Positions 43,420 through 52,272 of a DNA stretch of 64,000 nt are shown piece by piece. Under the pieces are notes generated by a model, which was not told the origin of the DNA, did no database searches, and saw nothing but the letters and a program-made list of their open reading frames with translations. This stretch comes from an uncultured Eubacteriales bacterium (GTDB taxonomy: Bacteria > Bacillota > Clostridia > Tissierellales > Peptoniphilaceae). The position numbers and the translations under genes are program-made. Location: positions 1 through 64,000 of the forward strand of contig UQDI01000004.1 in NCBI GenBank assembly GCA_900539725.1. The letters are read 5' to 3'. Every line of letters starts with the position of its first letter. Position 1 is the first letter of the stretch.

Positions 43420-44344
43420 CTATGTCCTCCATTTCATATTTAACCTTAATTTTCTCGCCAATTTGATAATTGACGTCGTCGTTTAAAATTAGCATCTCAA
43501 GCTTATGCTCATCATTTTCTATATCCAGTTCAATGGTCTCGCCATTAAAAGTTATGTCCTTAATTACAAATTCTTCGCCATTTGCATCAGGGCGAATTTT
43601 TTCAGGCCTTACATATTTACCCTTGATAATGTTTTTGTTGCCGATAAAGTCAAGAGTGAACTCGTTTTTCGGATGATTGTAAATATCTTGCGGAGCGCCT
43701 TTGGCAACTAATTCACCGTGATTTATGATGATAATCTCATCCGCCATAACAAAGGCTTCCTTTTGATCGTGCGTTACGAATATGGTAGTTATGTTAAACT
43801 CTCTTTGTATCCTTCTTATTTCAAATTGCATCTCACTGCGAAGTTTTGCGTCAAGCGCGCTCAGTGGCTCATCCATAAGCAAGATCTTTGGTCTAACTAC
43901 AAGGCTTCTTGCGAGAGCAACACGCTGCTTTTCTCCGCCTGATAGCTCAGATGGATACCTTTTTTCGTAGCCATTTAGTCCGACGATGCGTAAAACTTCT
44001 CTCGCCTCAGCTTCTTTTTCTTTCTTTGATTTATCTTTTTCCTTAAATTTAAGCCCATACATAACATTTTTCAAAACATTCATGTGAGGGAAGAGGCCAA
44101 AGCTTTGAAAAACGGTCGAAACGTCTCTATCTTCTGGAGAGAGATTCTTAATGCTTTTGCCGTCAAGGATTATCTCTCCCTCATGTTTGATAAAGCCGCC
44201 AATTGAGTGAAGTATAGTTGACTTACCCGAGCCAGATGGTCCAAGTAGACATAGGAACTTGCCTTTCTCCAAAGAAAAGCTCACGTCCTTTATCGCGTAT
44301 TTGTTCTCATATTTTTTGGAAATATTTTTCACTTCTAAAAACAT
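43382..44344 (-). CDS. ABC importer ATPase (PotA/FbpC/ThiQ-like)
   Basis: 320 aa. Walker A GPSGSGKST (about 33-41), Q-loop FQSFGLFPH, signature LSGGEKQRVALARSL, Walker B PKILLMDEPLSALD and a C-terminal TOBE-like regulatory domain (YVRPEKI...). Its start follows the permease stop directly (TAAATG). Drives the permease at 44345. Confidence 0.92.
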   Translation of the reverse strand: MFLEVKNISKKYENKYAIKDVSFSLEKGKFLCLLGPSGSGKSTILHSIGGFIKHEGEIILDGKSIKNLSPEDRDVSTVFQSFGLFPHMNVLKNVMYGLKFKEKDKSKKEKEAEAREVLRIVGLNGYEKRYPSELSGGEKQRVALARSLVVRPKILLMDEPLSALDAKLRSEMQFEIRRIQREFNITTIFVTHDQKEAFVMADEIIIINHGELVAKGAPQDIYNHPKNEFTLDFIGNKNIIKGKYVRPEKIRPDANGEEFVIKDITFNGETIELDIENDEHKLEMLILNDDVNYQIGEKIKVKYEMEDIDESTTRLDTTSR

Positions 44345-46009
44345 TTACTTCACATCCTTTCTTGCAAATATCTTTGTAAATTTATTTTTAATATTCTCTC
44401 TAAAATCTCTGCTCATCAAAAGCCTTAAACATATGTTAAACGCAAGGCAAATTAGTATGATGTAGAAGGCAATTACTGAGCCAACGCCATATTTCCCGCT
44501 TTGAATTACGTCAAACATAACGAGCGTCATCAGTTTCTTGCCAGGGTAGACAAGGAAAATGATTGTTCCGACAGTTGTCATCGTCGTTGTGAACGCGTTT
44601 ATCATCGATATCATTATTGAATTTTTTGAAAGAGGCAAAACTCCGTCAGTAATTTCGTTTATGGACGAGCCGCCTAAGTCTCTGATTGAGTTAAGTGTAT
44701 TCGTGTCAATGTCCATCATAGCTGCGCTTGATGCCCTCGTTGAGAATGGCAGCTGCTTAAATAAAACGTTTAAGACAACTATCGCCGCTGTTCCTGTTAT
44801 TGCTATAGGAGGCGACCTAAAGAATAGCAAATAACCCAATCCAAAGAATGTTCCTGGTATGATGTATGGTAGATTTGCTATCGTGTCAATGACCTTCATA
44901 TATTTATATCGTTTAATAATTAAGTAATATCCGATTAAAAGTCCAATAAAAGTGCCGCCAATGGCCGAGATTATACTATAGATAATACTTCTAAGTGCGA
45001 CGCCGCCTATAAATACCTTGGTATTTTTAAAATTATCAAGAGTAAATACAAGTTCGCCGACACGCATCTTAGTAAAAGCATTTAAAATGATGGACGCATA
45101 TAAAGATACTATCCAAAATATGAAAAAAATTGCAAAAGCACTGATTATATAATACAAAATGCCATTTCTTTTAAGTGGAACTTCTTCCTTACTAGGTGAG
45201 CCGCTTGCTAGCGTGCCTGATTTAACTGCCTTTGACGAGAATAAAAATATAATTAGTGTTGGCACTAGTATAAATACGTTCATGGCAGCCGCTCTGCCAA
45301 GATTGCCATTGGCAATGACTTGGAAGTAGCTTTCAAGGGCCAATACTTCGTAATTACCACCGATTATGGCTGGCGTACCGAAGTCTGAAACGCTTCTAAA
45401 AAAGCTAAGCATCATGACAGCCTTGATACCATTTTTCATAGCGGGAACAATTATATCGATGATTATGTCATTAGTGCTCGCGCCTAGGCTTCTTGCCGAA
45501 TTGATTATGCTCTTGTCAAGACTTTGAAGAAAGCCTATGAGCAAAAGACTGTTTAGTGATAAATCCGATAGAGCCTGCATAAAGACAATGCCCCACATGC
45601 CATAAGGGTTCATGTTTAGGCCTAAGAGTTTGTATGTTATTATCCCGCGTCTGCCAAAAAGTGTGATATAGCTTAGCGACGATACAAAGGGCGGGCTTAT
45701 TAGTGTGATTGAAAGTATAAGTATAATGAGCGTCTTTACTTTTTTCCTCGATAGATAATAAAATATAGCTACGAAAGATGAGGAAAGTGTTGCGACTACT
45801 GTAGTAAGCACACCCATCTTAAATGTGTTGGTAATGAGCTTTTTATTAGAGAGAATTTTTTGGTAGTGCTCTAAAGAAAAAGCACCATCTACAAAGAAAC
45901 TCTCTTTAAAAACTGTTAAGAATGGGATGAGTATGAAGATTACGACTAGCGCTGAGAGCACAGCCGCAATTGTGTAGTCTATTAACTTAGATGATTTAAT
46001 CTTTTTCAT
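44345..46009 (-). CDS. Fused double permease of the ABC importer (FbpB/ThiP-type)
   Basis: 554 aa with about twelve membrane segments. Two inner-membrane permease domains are fused, each with an EAA-like loop (INSARSLGASTNDIIIDIIVPAM in the first, LNSIRDLGGSSINEITDGVLP in the second), as in iron(III), thiamine and 2-aminoethylphosphonate transporters. AGGAG precedes the start. Confidence 0.9.
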   Translation of the reverse strand: MKKIKSSKLIDYTIAAVLSALVVIFILIPFLTVFKESFFVDGAFSLEHYQKILSNKKLITNTFKMGVLTTVVATLSSSFVAIFYYLSRKKVKTLIILILSITLISPPFVSSLSYITLFGRRGIITYKLLGLNMNPYGMWGIVFMQALSDLSLNSLLLIGFLQSLDKSIINSARSLGASTNDIIIDIIVPAMKNGIKAVMMLSFFRSVSDFGTPAIIGGNYEVLALESYFQVIANGNLGRAAAMNVFILVPTLIIFLFSSKAVKSGTLASGSPSKEEVPLKRNGILYYIISAFAIFFIFWIVSLYASIILNAFTKMRVGELVFTLDNFKNTKVFIGGVALRSIIYSIISAIGGTFIGLLIGYYLIIKRYKYMKVIDTIANLPYIIPGTFFGLGYLLFFRSPPIAITGTAAIVVLNVLFKQLPFSTRASSAAMMDIDTNTLNSIRDLGGSSINEITDGVLPLSKNSIMISMINAFTTTMTTVGTIIFLVYPGKKLMTLVMFDVIQSGKYGVGSVIAFYIILICLAFNICLRLLMSRDFRENIKNKFTKIFARKDVK

Positions 46010-46057
46010 ATAAACTCCTATATCTGATATGCTTTAGGCCATATGCCTAATATGTAA

Positions 46058-46092
46058 AAAAATAGTGTGACAGTAAAAACTATCACACTATA
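46058..46092 (-). terminator. Partial terminator between the binding-protein and permease genes
   Basis: On the minus strand an 11-bp stem (TAGTGTGATAG with CTGTCACACTA, one wobble that pairs only on this strand) is followed by a T run (46056-46062). It lies inside the operon, so it likely lets the binding protein be made in excess. A second small hairpin (46034-46050) follows. Confidence 0.8.
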
Positions 46093-46104
46093 GATTATTT
46101 AAAC

Positions 46105-47220
46105 TTATTTGTCTTCAGTTTTACCTTTTGAAATTTCGTTAAACTTTTCTAAGATTCTTTCTCTGTCTGAACCGAATGTTGATAGGTCTTCCTTAACTAG
46201 TCTGTCCTTTGGTAAACCTAGGTCAAAGCCTTCGATACCAGGAACGATAAGTTGGTTAGAGTCCTTTCCGTCGATTTCAGCAATCATCTTTTGAGCGTCT
46301 TCACTTAACATGAAGTCGATGAAAGCCTTTGCAACGTCAACGTTTTCGCTACCTTTGAATATAGCAACTCCTTCTGGTACCCAGCATACGCCGTCTTCTG
46401 GATAGATAACAGTTAAGTTATTGTCCTTAGCAGCGTCAAATGCTTTCTTGTCAGCAGGAATTATACCGATGGCGAATTCGCCTTGAACAGTTTTTTCTTG
46501 TGGGTCTTTACCTCTCTTTGAGTAGAAGTCAATGTTATTGTTGATGCCTTCAAATACTTTCCAGCCTTCTTCTTCTCCGTAGATGTCTAGTAAGCCCTTA
46601 AGAGCTGCATAGTTAGTACCTGATATAGCAGGGTTACTCATGATAACTAAGTGTTGGTACTTAGGATCAGCAAGGTCCTTCCAAGTCTTAGGTGCTTCTA
46701 AGCCTTTTTCTTCTAAGATTGCATCGTTAACGATGAAGCCAACAACTGTGATACCCTTAGAGATGTATGCGCCGTCTTTGTCCTTGTATTCTTCAGGAAC
46801 TGTAGCAGTTACATCAGATGTGTAATTTTCTAGAAGACCGTCATCTCTAGCAGCCATGAAAGCGTCAAGTCCGCCTCCGAACCAAAGATCAGCCATTGGC
46901 TTGCCTTCAGCCTTAGTTCTTGAGATAACTTCACCACTTGACATAGATAGGAATTCTACCTTAGCGCCAGTTTTTTCAGTGAACTTGTCAAATAAAGGTA
47001 CATATGAATCACTTGTAGCAACTACGTTTAAAGTTTTGCCTTCAAAGTTTTGTGTATCTTTATTTTCTTCTTCATTGTTTTCTTCTGTGTTGTCAGCTGT
47101 TTCTGTTTGAGTGTTTTCTTCAGCTGGTTTTGTGTCATTGTTATCTTTTTTACCACAGCCAACTATTACTAGTGAAGCCATGATTAAAACTGATAACAAT
47201 ACTAAAAATTTTCTTTTCAT
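46105..47220 (-). CDS. Extracellular solute-binding lipoprotein of the minus-strand ABC importer
   Basis: 371 aa. Signal peptide with lipobox VIVGC (Cys22), acidic linker (about 23-60), then a FbpA/AfuA-type fold (LNVVATSDSYVPLFDKFTEKTGAKVEFL, FGGGLDAFMAARDDGLLENY). The paired tyrosines that hold Fe(III) in classical FbpA are not seen in the C-terminal part, so iron is not certain; phosphonates, thiamine or another small anion/cation are alternatives. GGAGGG precedes the start. Confidence 0.85.
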   Translation of the reverse strand: MKRKFLVLLSVLIMASLVIVGCGKKDNNDTKPAEENTQTETADNTEENNEEENKDTQNFEGKTLNVVATSDSYVPLFDKFTEKTGAKVEFLSMSSGEVISRTKAEGKPMADLWFGGGLDAFMAARDDGLLENYTSDVTATVPEEYKDKDGAYISKGITVVGFIVNDAILEEKGLEAPKTWKDLADPKYQHLVIMSNPAISGTNYAALKGLLDIYGEEEGWKVFEGINNNIDFYSKRGKDPQEKTVQGEFAIGIIPADKKAFDAAKDNNLTVIYPEDGVCWVPEGVAIFKGSENVDVAKAFIDFMLSEDAQKMIAEIDGKDSNQLIVPGIEGFDLGLPKDRLVKEDLSTFGSDRERILEKFNEISKGKTEDK

Positions 47221-47241
47221 AGTTTTATCCCTCCAGACGAT

Positions 47242-47270
47242 ATTGTAACAGAAACTTTACAAATAATCAA
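47242..47270 (-). promoter_or_regulatory. Promoter of the minus-strand ABC operon
   Basis: On the minus strand TTGATT (47270-47265), 17 bp, TACAAT (47247-47242), just upstream of the GGAGGG site. Confidence 0.7.
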
Positions 47271-47328
47271 GATATATTGATTTATTAAATATTGAGTGCT
47301 ATTGCTATAGAAAATATTTATACTTCTT

Positions 47329-47826
47329 TTACCTAAGTGACGTGTCACTATGTTTTACGATATAGTAAACAATTTTTTCTAAATATTCTTTGTCAATGGC
47401 GTCAAAATTACCATATTCATACGAGTCGATGTCCAAGACACCAACGCCGCGCGTCATATTATATATAGGAACGACAATTTCACTTTTACTCATAGCGTCA
47501 CAAGCGATGTGTCCAGCAAAGCTATTAACATCGTCGACAACAATAGTCTTTTTGCTTGAATAAGCAGTGCCGCAAACGCCCTTGCCAAGCATTATCCTGT
47601 TGCAAGCGGGTTTGCCTTGGAAGGGACCAAGCACAAGATTAGTTCCGTCATATAGGTAAAAGCCCGACCATGATACGCCATCAATCAAGTGATATATGAT
47701 GGCAGCAGTATTCGCAAGGTTCGCTATAAAATTCGTCTCCTCTTGAAATTGACGCCTAATCATTTCGATGGCAAGCTTGTATTTATCCTCTTTACTTAAT
47801 TTATTTGCTCTACTTATGTCAATCAT
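47329..47826 (-). CDS. Free methionine-(R)-sulfoxide reductase, GAF type
   Basis: 165 aa. One GAF domain with the family signature GPFQGKPACNRIMLGKGVCGTAY and GHIACDAMSKSEIVVPI, which provides the three catalytic/resolving cysteines (in PAC, GVC and IAC). Such enzymes reduce free Met-R-sulfoxide with thioredoxin. Start supported by GAGGTGAT. Fits the oxidative-stress theme of ahpC at 32334. Confidence 0.9.
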   Translation of the reverse strand: MIDISRANKLSKEDKYKLAIEMIRRQFQEETNFIANLANTAAIIYHLIDGVSWSGFYLYDGTNLVLGPFQGKPACNRIMLGKGVCGTAYSSKKTIVVDDVNSFAGHIACDAMSKSEIVVPIYNMTRGVGVLDIDSYEYGNFDAIDKEYLEKIVYYIVKHSDTSLR

Positions 47827-47917
47827 TTAATCACCTCAAGAGAATATTAACATAAATATGATATTTTGTAAATAAAATTCATTATTTTGGGTAATAGTAA
47901 AGCGAGGGGGAGATATT

Positions 47918-48163
47918 ATGTATTCAATTATAGTTGGAGCACTATCAGGCTGGATAGCTTCATTAATTATGAAAGTTGATAAACAAATGGGCTGGATCAA
48001 AAACATCCTTGCTGGTATCATAGGCGGCGGCATAGGCAAATGGATTGCGAAGCTTGCTGGCTTCGAAGCAAAGGGCGGCATGATCAACGACATCATAGTT
48101 GGTATTGTCGGCGCAGTTGTACTGATCTGGTTAGTTAATATGATTTTTGGAAGAAAAAGATAA
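47918..48163 (+). CDS. GlsB/YeaQ/YmgE-type small membrane protein
   Basis: 81 aa with two or three hydrophobic Gly-rich helices (IIVGALSGWIASLIMK, IKNILAGIIGGGIGKWIA, IIVGIVGAVVLIWLVNMIFG) and the family pattern GxxGGxxG. Transglycosylase-associated/GlsB proteins respond to stress; mechanism unknown. GAGGGGGAG precedes the ATG. Confidence 0.88.
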   Translation: MYSIIVGALSGWIASLIMKVDKQMGWIKNILAGIIGGGIGKWIAKLAGFEAKGGMINDIIVGIVGAVVLIWLVNMIFGRKR

Positions 48164-48181
48164 ATATTTAATTAGATGAAG

Positions 48182-48213
48182 AAACTCTTGGGCACTTGCT
48201 CAAGAGTTTTTTT
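48182..48213 (+). terminator. Terminator after the GlsB-type gene
   Basis: 9-bp stem AAACTCTTG with CAAGAGTTT, 10-nt loop, T run. Confidence 0.9.
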
Positions 48214-48284
48214 GCTATATATAATGCGAAGTGACATTTAATAAATATAAAAAGCAAGTGCATATATTGTTTTTGAAAAAAATG

Positions 48285-48329
48285 TGCTATAATGTATTTA
48301 TTATAATGTGTATTAATTATAACATTATA
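48285..48329 (+). promoter_or_regulatory. Promoter and palindromic operator of the second ABC exporter pair
   Basis: Extended -10 TGCTATAAT (48285-48293) with a weak -35. Downstream, TATAATGT (48302-48309) and ACATTATA (48322-48329) form an inverted repeat with a 12-nt centre; TATAATGT also repeats the -10 at 48288-48295. This looks like a repressor site over the transcription start. Confidence 0.5.
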
Positions 48330-48346
48330 TATAATAGGAGGCAATT

Positions 48347-50002
48347 ATGAAATTAGAAATCAAAATTTTGGAAAAAATAAAAAAATCAACCATAATAGAA
48401 CTTATTTTTTCACTATTATATACTATGTGTATAGCGTTAATACCATATGTTCAAAAAGAATTGTTTAACGGTATAGGAAATAATACTAAAGATTTATTAA
48501 TAAATTTGGGAATTACATACTTGGCATTAATATTAGGTAGTGCTATATTTCAATTTATATCACAATACAATGAATGGAAGAGGGATAAGGAATTCGTTAA
48601 GTATTCGAAAGACGTTATTTTTAAGTCGATTTTTGGAAGGCCTAACTACGTCTTTAAAGAAAAAAGCGTTGGTGAGTATTTAACTATAACAAATAATAAT
48701 GTTGAAATCATAGAAGATGAATATGTGTCAACATATGTCGATATAATTAAATCTATTGTACAGTTACTTATATATACAGTTTCCTTAGTTATTTTTGTGG
48801 ACTATAGGATAGCCATTGCTATTATTTTAGCATCACTAATCAGTGTAATAGTTCCTAAGATAACTGCCAAGAAATTAGCAGAAAAAAGAAAATTTTATCA
48901 AGATAGTTTTGGTAATTATACTGACATTTTAAACGATTTCTACTTGGGTCATATGGGACTGGATGAAGCATCAAAACATGGAATAAGAAAATATCATTAT
49001 CAAAGATTATTTGAAACAGAAGATCAAAAATTAGCATTTGGCAAATTTAAAACTTTTGTTAATATTGTTAACGGTTTTGTTATGGATTTAGTTAGTCTTA
49101 CAGCTTTTATAATGGTAGGCTATTTACTTATTAGTGGTGAAATTACCATAGGAGCAGGGGTTGCAACATTTGCTTATATTGAAAGTTTTATTTATCCAAT
49201 TAAATATATTTTAAATGATATAAATGCAATAAACTCTTGTAAGGAAATCGTTAGAGAAGCAAAAGACATAGGGAATGAATATTTAGAAAATGAAAAAGAA
49301 TGTAGCGCCGCATTAGCTGAATACAATGAAATATCTTCTTTGAAATTAAAAAATTTAGAATATGCAATAAATGATTTTCATTTAGGCCCAGTAAATATTG
49401 AATTTAAATCAGGAAATAAATATCTTATAATAGGTGAAAGCGGCAGTGGCAAGTCAACTCTTCTGAAGACTATCGTTGGACAAATTGAGCGCGATAGAGG
49501 GGACATATATATAAATAATGAAAGCATAAGTAATAGTTTGTCTGAATTTGCTTCAGAAAAAATATTTTATATTACTCAAAATTCACATGTTTTTTCAGTA
49601 CCTTTTCTTGAACAACTTACGCATTTTAATGCCTATGACGAAAATGACATTTATTCTTATTTGAATAAATTACCTAAGACTATTGTTAATAGATTAACAA
49701 ATTCAAATAATTGTAACGAACTAAGCGGTGGTGAAAAGCAAATACTTAATATTTTGACCTGTGCCTTAGCTAAAAAAGATATTGTTTTAGTCGATGAAGG
49801 ACTGTCAGCTATTGATATTAATACTAAAAAACTTGTTCGTGATGAAATTATTTCTAATTACAATAGTAAGATTTATATTGAAGTATCACATGATCTTGGC
49901 ACAGATAATATTGATTATTTTGACTATATAATTCGAATAAAAGAAGGTGAAGTTTCAAATGTATATACCAAGCAAGAATATATCTTGGCAAAGAATATTT
50001 AA
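48347..50002 (+). CDS. ABC exporter half-transporter A
   Basis: 551 aa. Six membrane segments (about 1-300) and an ATPase domain with Walker A GESGSGKST (about 365), Q-loop YITQNSHVF, signature LSGGEKQI and Walker B IVLVDEGLSAID. It is 24 nt before gene B, and both have the same AATAGGAGGCAA start context, consistent with tandem duplication. Likely one half of a heterodimeric exporter; substrate unknown. Confidence 0.88.
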   Translation: MKLEIKILEKIKKSTIIELIFSLLYTMCIALIPYVQKELFNGIGNNTKDLLINLGITYLALILGSAIFQFISQYNEWKRDKEFVKYSKDVIFKSIFGRPNYVFKEKSVGEYLTITNNNVEIIEDEYVSTYVDIIKSIVQLLIYTVSLVIFVDYRIAIAIILASLISVIVPKITAKKLAEKRKFYQDSFGNYTDILNDFYLGHMGLDEASKHGIRKYHYQRLFETEDQKLAFGKFKTFVNIVNGFVMDLVSLTAFIMVGYLLISGEITIGAGVATFAYIESFIYPIKYILNDINAINSCKEIVREAKDIGNEYLENEKECSAALAEYNEISSLKLKNLEYAINDFHLGPVNIEFKSGNKYLIIGESGSGKSTLLKTIVGQIERDRGDIYINNESISNSLSEFASEKIFYITQNSHVFSVPFLEQLTHFNAYDENDIYSYLNKLPKTIVNRLTNSNNCNELSGGEKQILNILTCALAKKDIVLVDEGLSAIDINTKKLVRDEIISNYNSKIYIEVSHDLGTDNIDYFDYIIRIKEGEVSNVYTKQEYILAKNI

Positions 50003-50026
50003 TGAAACATATAATAGGAGGCAAGT

Positions 50027-51586
50027 ATGATAAGAGATAAATATAAAAAGAATTTTTCTAAAATTTTATTATTATTCATAACAGGTATAATCGTAGGTAG
50101 TTTAAGTATATTTCCTATGATTTTCATTCAAAAGGTGATTGACTACTTAACATTGGGTGTGCAAAGTGAATTTATAAAATACATAGTACTTTATTCGCTT
50201 GTTTACATTTTTGTTAATATGTTTAAGATAGCTCTTGTAAATTTTGGATCAAAATTTGAATTGAATTTGAATAGATATATAAAGGATGAAATTGTAGAAA
50301 GTATTCTTAGTACAAAGATTGAACAGTTAGAGCAAGCTGGACGCAGCAACGTCTTTAATGTAATTATTGACGATTTAAAATCACTTGACGACAAACTGAT
50401 ACCATTGATATTTGATTTAGGCTTTTCAATATCAAGCTTTGTAATTGGTTCTATCATAATCATAAAATACGACTACATCATGCTATTTGCGATGATTATA
50501 ATATCTGCCATATCGACACTAGTGATTCAAAAGATTTTACAGAGTTCAGAGACAGCATCTGAAAAGAGCCAAATGCAAAGGCTTAATGTAATTAATAAAT
50601 TTTTCGACATCATTGTTGGCGCGAGAGATATAAAGCTATTTAATAAAGAGAAGGTATTTACAAATGAGTTTCACGAAGAGAATCACGAGTTAACTAAGCT
50701 TGATAAAAAAATTGTAAACATTAAAAATGTTTCTCAAGCCCTTGTTAGTTTACTGTTTAACTTGATTATGGCAACTTTAATTTTTATTGGAGGTATGCGT
50801 GTTAGTCAAGGCAGTCTCTCTGTCGGCGCGCTAATCGCCATCATTTTATATGCATCGATGATTACCGATCCAATATTTAATATCATAGAGAATCAAAAAG
50901 AAATATCCGCTTTTAAAAACTCAGTTAAAAGAATAGATGAGACTTTCAACAGCATAGAGAGAGAAAATATTAATTTAGTTGAAGATTTTAATACAATTGA
51001 ATTTAAAGACGTTTCACTAAATTATGGGGACAATCACATCTTAAAGAATTTTAACTTAATTATAAATAAAAATGATAAATTGAAAATAAATGGCAGAACT
51101 GGTTCGGGCAAATCGACTATTGCAAAGCTAATTACGAATATGTATAAGCCGACTTCAGGCCATGTTTATGTCGATGGCAAAGAAAATCAAACGATATCTT
51201 TATCAGCAGTTTTTCAAGAGAACAAATTGTTTAACATGTCAATCATTGATAATATAACATTCAAGTCCAAAGTGGACGAGGATAAGCTTAATAAAATCAT
51301 TAAGATATGTAGATTAGATGAAGTTATTGAAAAATATGGCTTAAATAATATTGGTTTTGATAGCAGCACTCTATCTGGCGGCGAAAAGACGAGAGTGCTG
51401 TTAGCAAGAGCTTTATATAAAGATTGTGAGCTATATATCTTTGATGAGATAAGCACAGGACTAGACGAAGCGCTATTTTGTGAGATATTCGATGATATTA
51501 TGAAATATTTAGAATTAAAAACAATTATCTCAATCGATCACAAAGAGATTAAAGAAGATTATTTTTCAAAAAGTATTTCTATATAA
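50027..51586 (+). CDS. ABC exporter half-transporter B
   Basis: 519 aa. Membrane domain (about 1-300) followed by Walker A GRTGSGKST, signature LSGGEKTRVLLARAL and Walker B CELYIFDEISTGLD. Partner of the gene at 48347. The similarity of organisation to the pair at 34639/36367 shows the genome keeps more than one exporter pair of this kind. Confidence 0.88.
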   Translation: MIRDKYKKNFSKILLLFITGIIVGSLSIFPMIFIQKVIDYLTLGVQSEFIKYIVLYSLVYIFVNMFKIALVNFGSKFELNLNRYIKDEIVESILSTKIEQLEQAGRSNVFNVIIDDLKSLDDKLIPLIFDLGFSISSFVIGSIIIIKYDYIMLFAMIIISAISTLVIQKILQSSETASEKSQMQRLNVINKFFDIIVGARDIKLFNKEKVFTNEFHEENHELTKLDKKIVNIKNVSQALVSLLFNLIMATLIFIGGMRVSQGSLSVGALIAIILYASMITDPIFNIIENQKEISAFKNSVKRIDETFNSIERENINLVEDFNTIEFKDVSLNYGDNHILKNFNLIINKNDKLKINGRTGSGKSTIAKLITNMYKPTSGHVYVDGKENQTISLSAVFQENKLFNMSIIDNITFKSKVDEDKLNKIIKICRLDEVIEKYGLNNIGFDSSTLSGGEKTRVLLARALYKDCELYIFDEISTGLDEALFCEIFDDIMKYLELKTIISIDHKEIKEDYFSKSISI

Positions 51587-51620
51587 AATAGTATACAAGA
51601 TTTTACTTAGTGGTTTTAGA

Positions 51621-51653
51621 ATGGATAAGAATTTAATTTCTTATCCATTTTTT
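51621..51653 (+). terminator. Terminator after the exporter pair
   Basis: 11-bp perfect stem ATGGATAAGAA with TTCTTATCCAT, 6-nt loop, T run. Confidence 0.92.
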
Positions 51654-51663
51654 GCGTAAAGAA

Positions 51664-51687
51664 AGGCAGAACCATATCGTTCTGCCT
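51664..51687 (-). terminator. Terminator for the minus-strand DUF218 gene
   Basis: 9-bp stem AGGCAGAAC with GTTCTGCCT; on the minus strand it is followed by TTTCTTTA. Confidence 0.8.
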
Positions 51688-51699
51688 AATATAATCTTA

Positions 51700-52272
51700 T
51701 TAAACTTTTCCTGTCACTATTTTAAATGCTAAATAAAATATCGATGCGACTTCTTGTAAATAGTTTTTAACTAGTATGTCATTTGGCGTTTTGGCTGAGT
51801 ATAGCTCATGCTTGATGCCGAGGTACTTACATATTAAATCGATTCTAAACATATGAAAGCCGTTTGACACGATTAAGTACTCTTTATCCTTGCCGGCTAT
51901 GTCGCTTGCGTACTCAAGATTCTCTATAGTATTAGTAGAGTGCTCTTCAGTGATTACGTCAGCTTCATCAACTCCAAGCGATACGAGATAGTTCTTCGCA
52001 GCCATGGCTTCGCTTATGGTTTCGCCTTGACTTTCAGCGCCTGTCGTGATTATCTTGACAGCTCCATGTATAGTGTAGTACTCATACGCAGCGTCAAGCC
52101 TATACTTTAGTGCGAGCATCGGCTCATTATTCTTGCATCTCGCTCCTGGTACTATGATGTACTCGGGTGAGCCAGATGGTCTCTTGCTATTGTTAAAAAT
52201 AACTAAGATTTCTAGAACTATTGCCAAAGCTAAAAATATTTTAATGAATAGCTTAATTAGTTTTTTTATCAT
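51700..52272 (-). CDS. DUF218 (YdcF/SanA/ElyC-like) membrane-anchored protein
   Basis: 190 aa. N-terminal membrane helix (about 5-28), then a DUF218 domain with YIIVPGARC, ITTGAESQGETISEA, EEHSTNTIENLEYA and YLIVSNGFHMFR. The family is linked to cell-envelope processes in other bacteria. It overlaps the next gene by 4 nt (ATGA-type), so the pair is co-translated. Confidence 0.85.
   Translation of the reverse strand: MIKKLIKLFIKIFLALAIVLEILVIFNNSKRPSGSPEYIIVPGARCKNNEPMLALKYRLDAAYEYYTIHGAVKIITTGAESQGETISEAMAAKNYLVSLGVDEADVITEEHSTNTIENLEYASDIAGKDKEYLIVSNGFHMFRIDLICKYLGIKHELYSAKTPNDILVKNYLQEVASIFYLAFKIVTGKV

Noticed and set aside
46105..47220. Naming the binding protein FbpA/AfuA and the operon an iron transporter
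   Set aside because: The tyrosine pair needed for Fe(III) is not visible; substrate left open.
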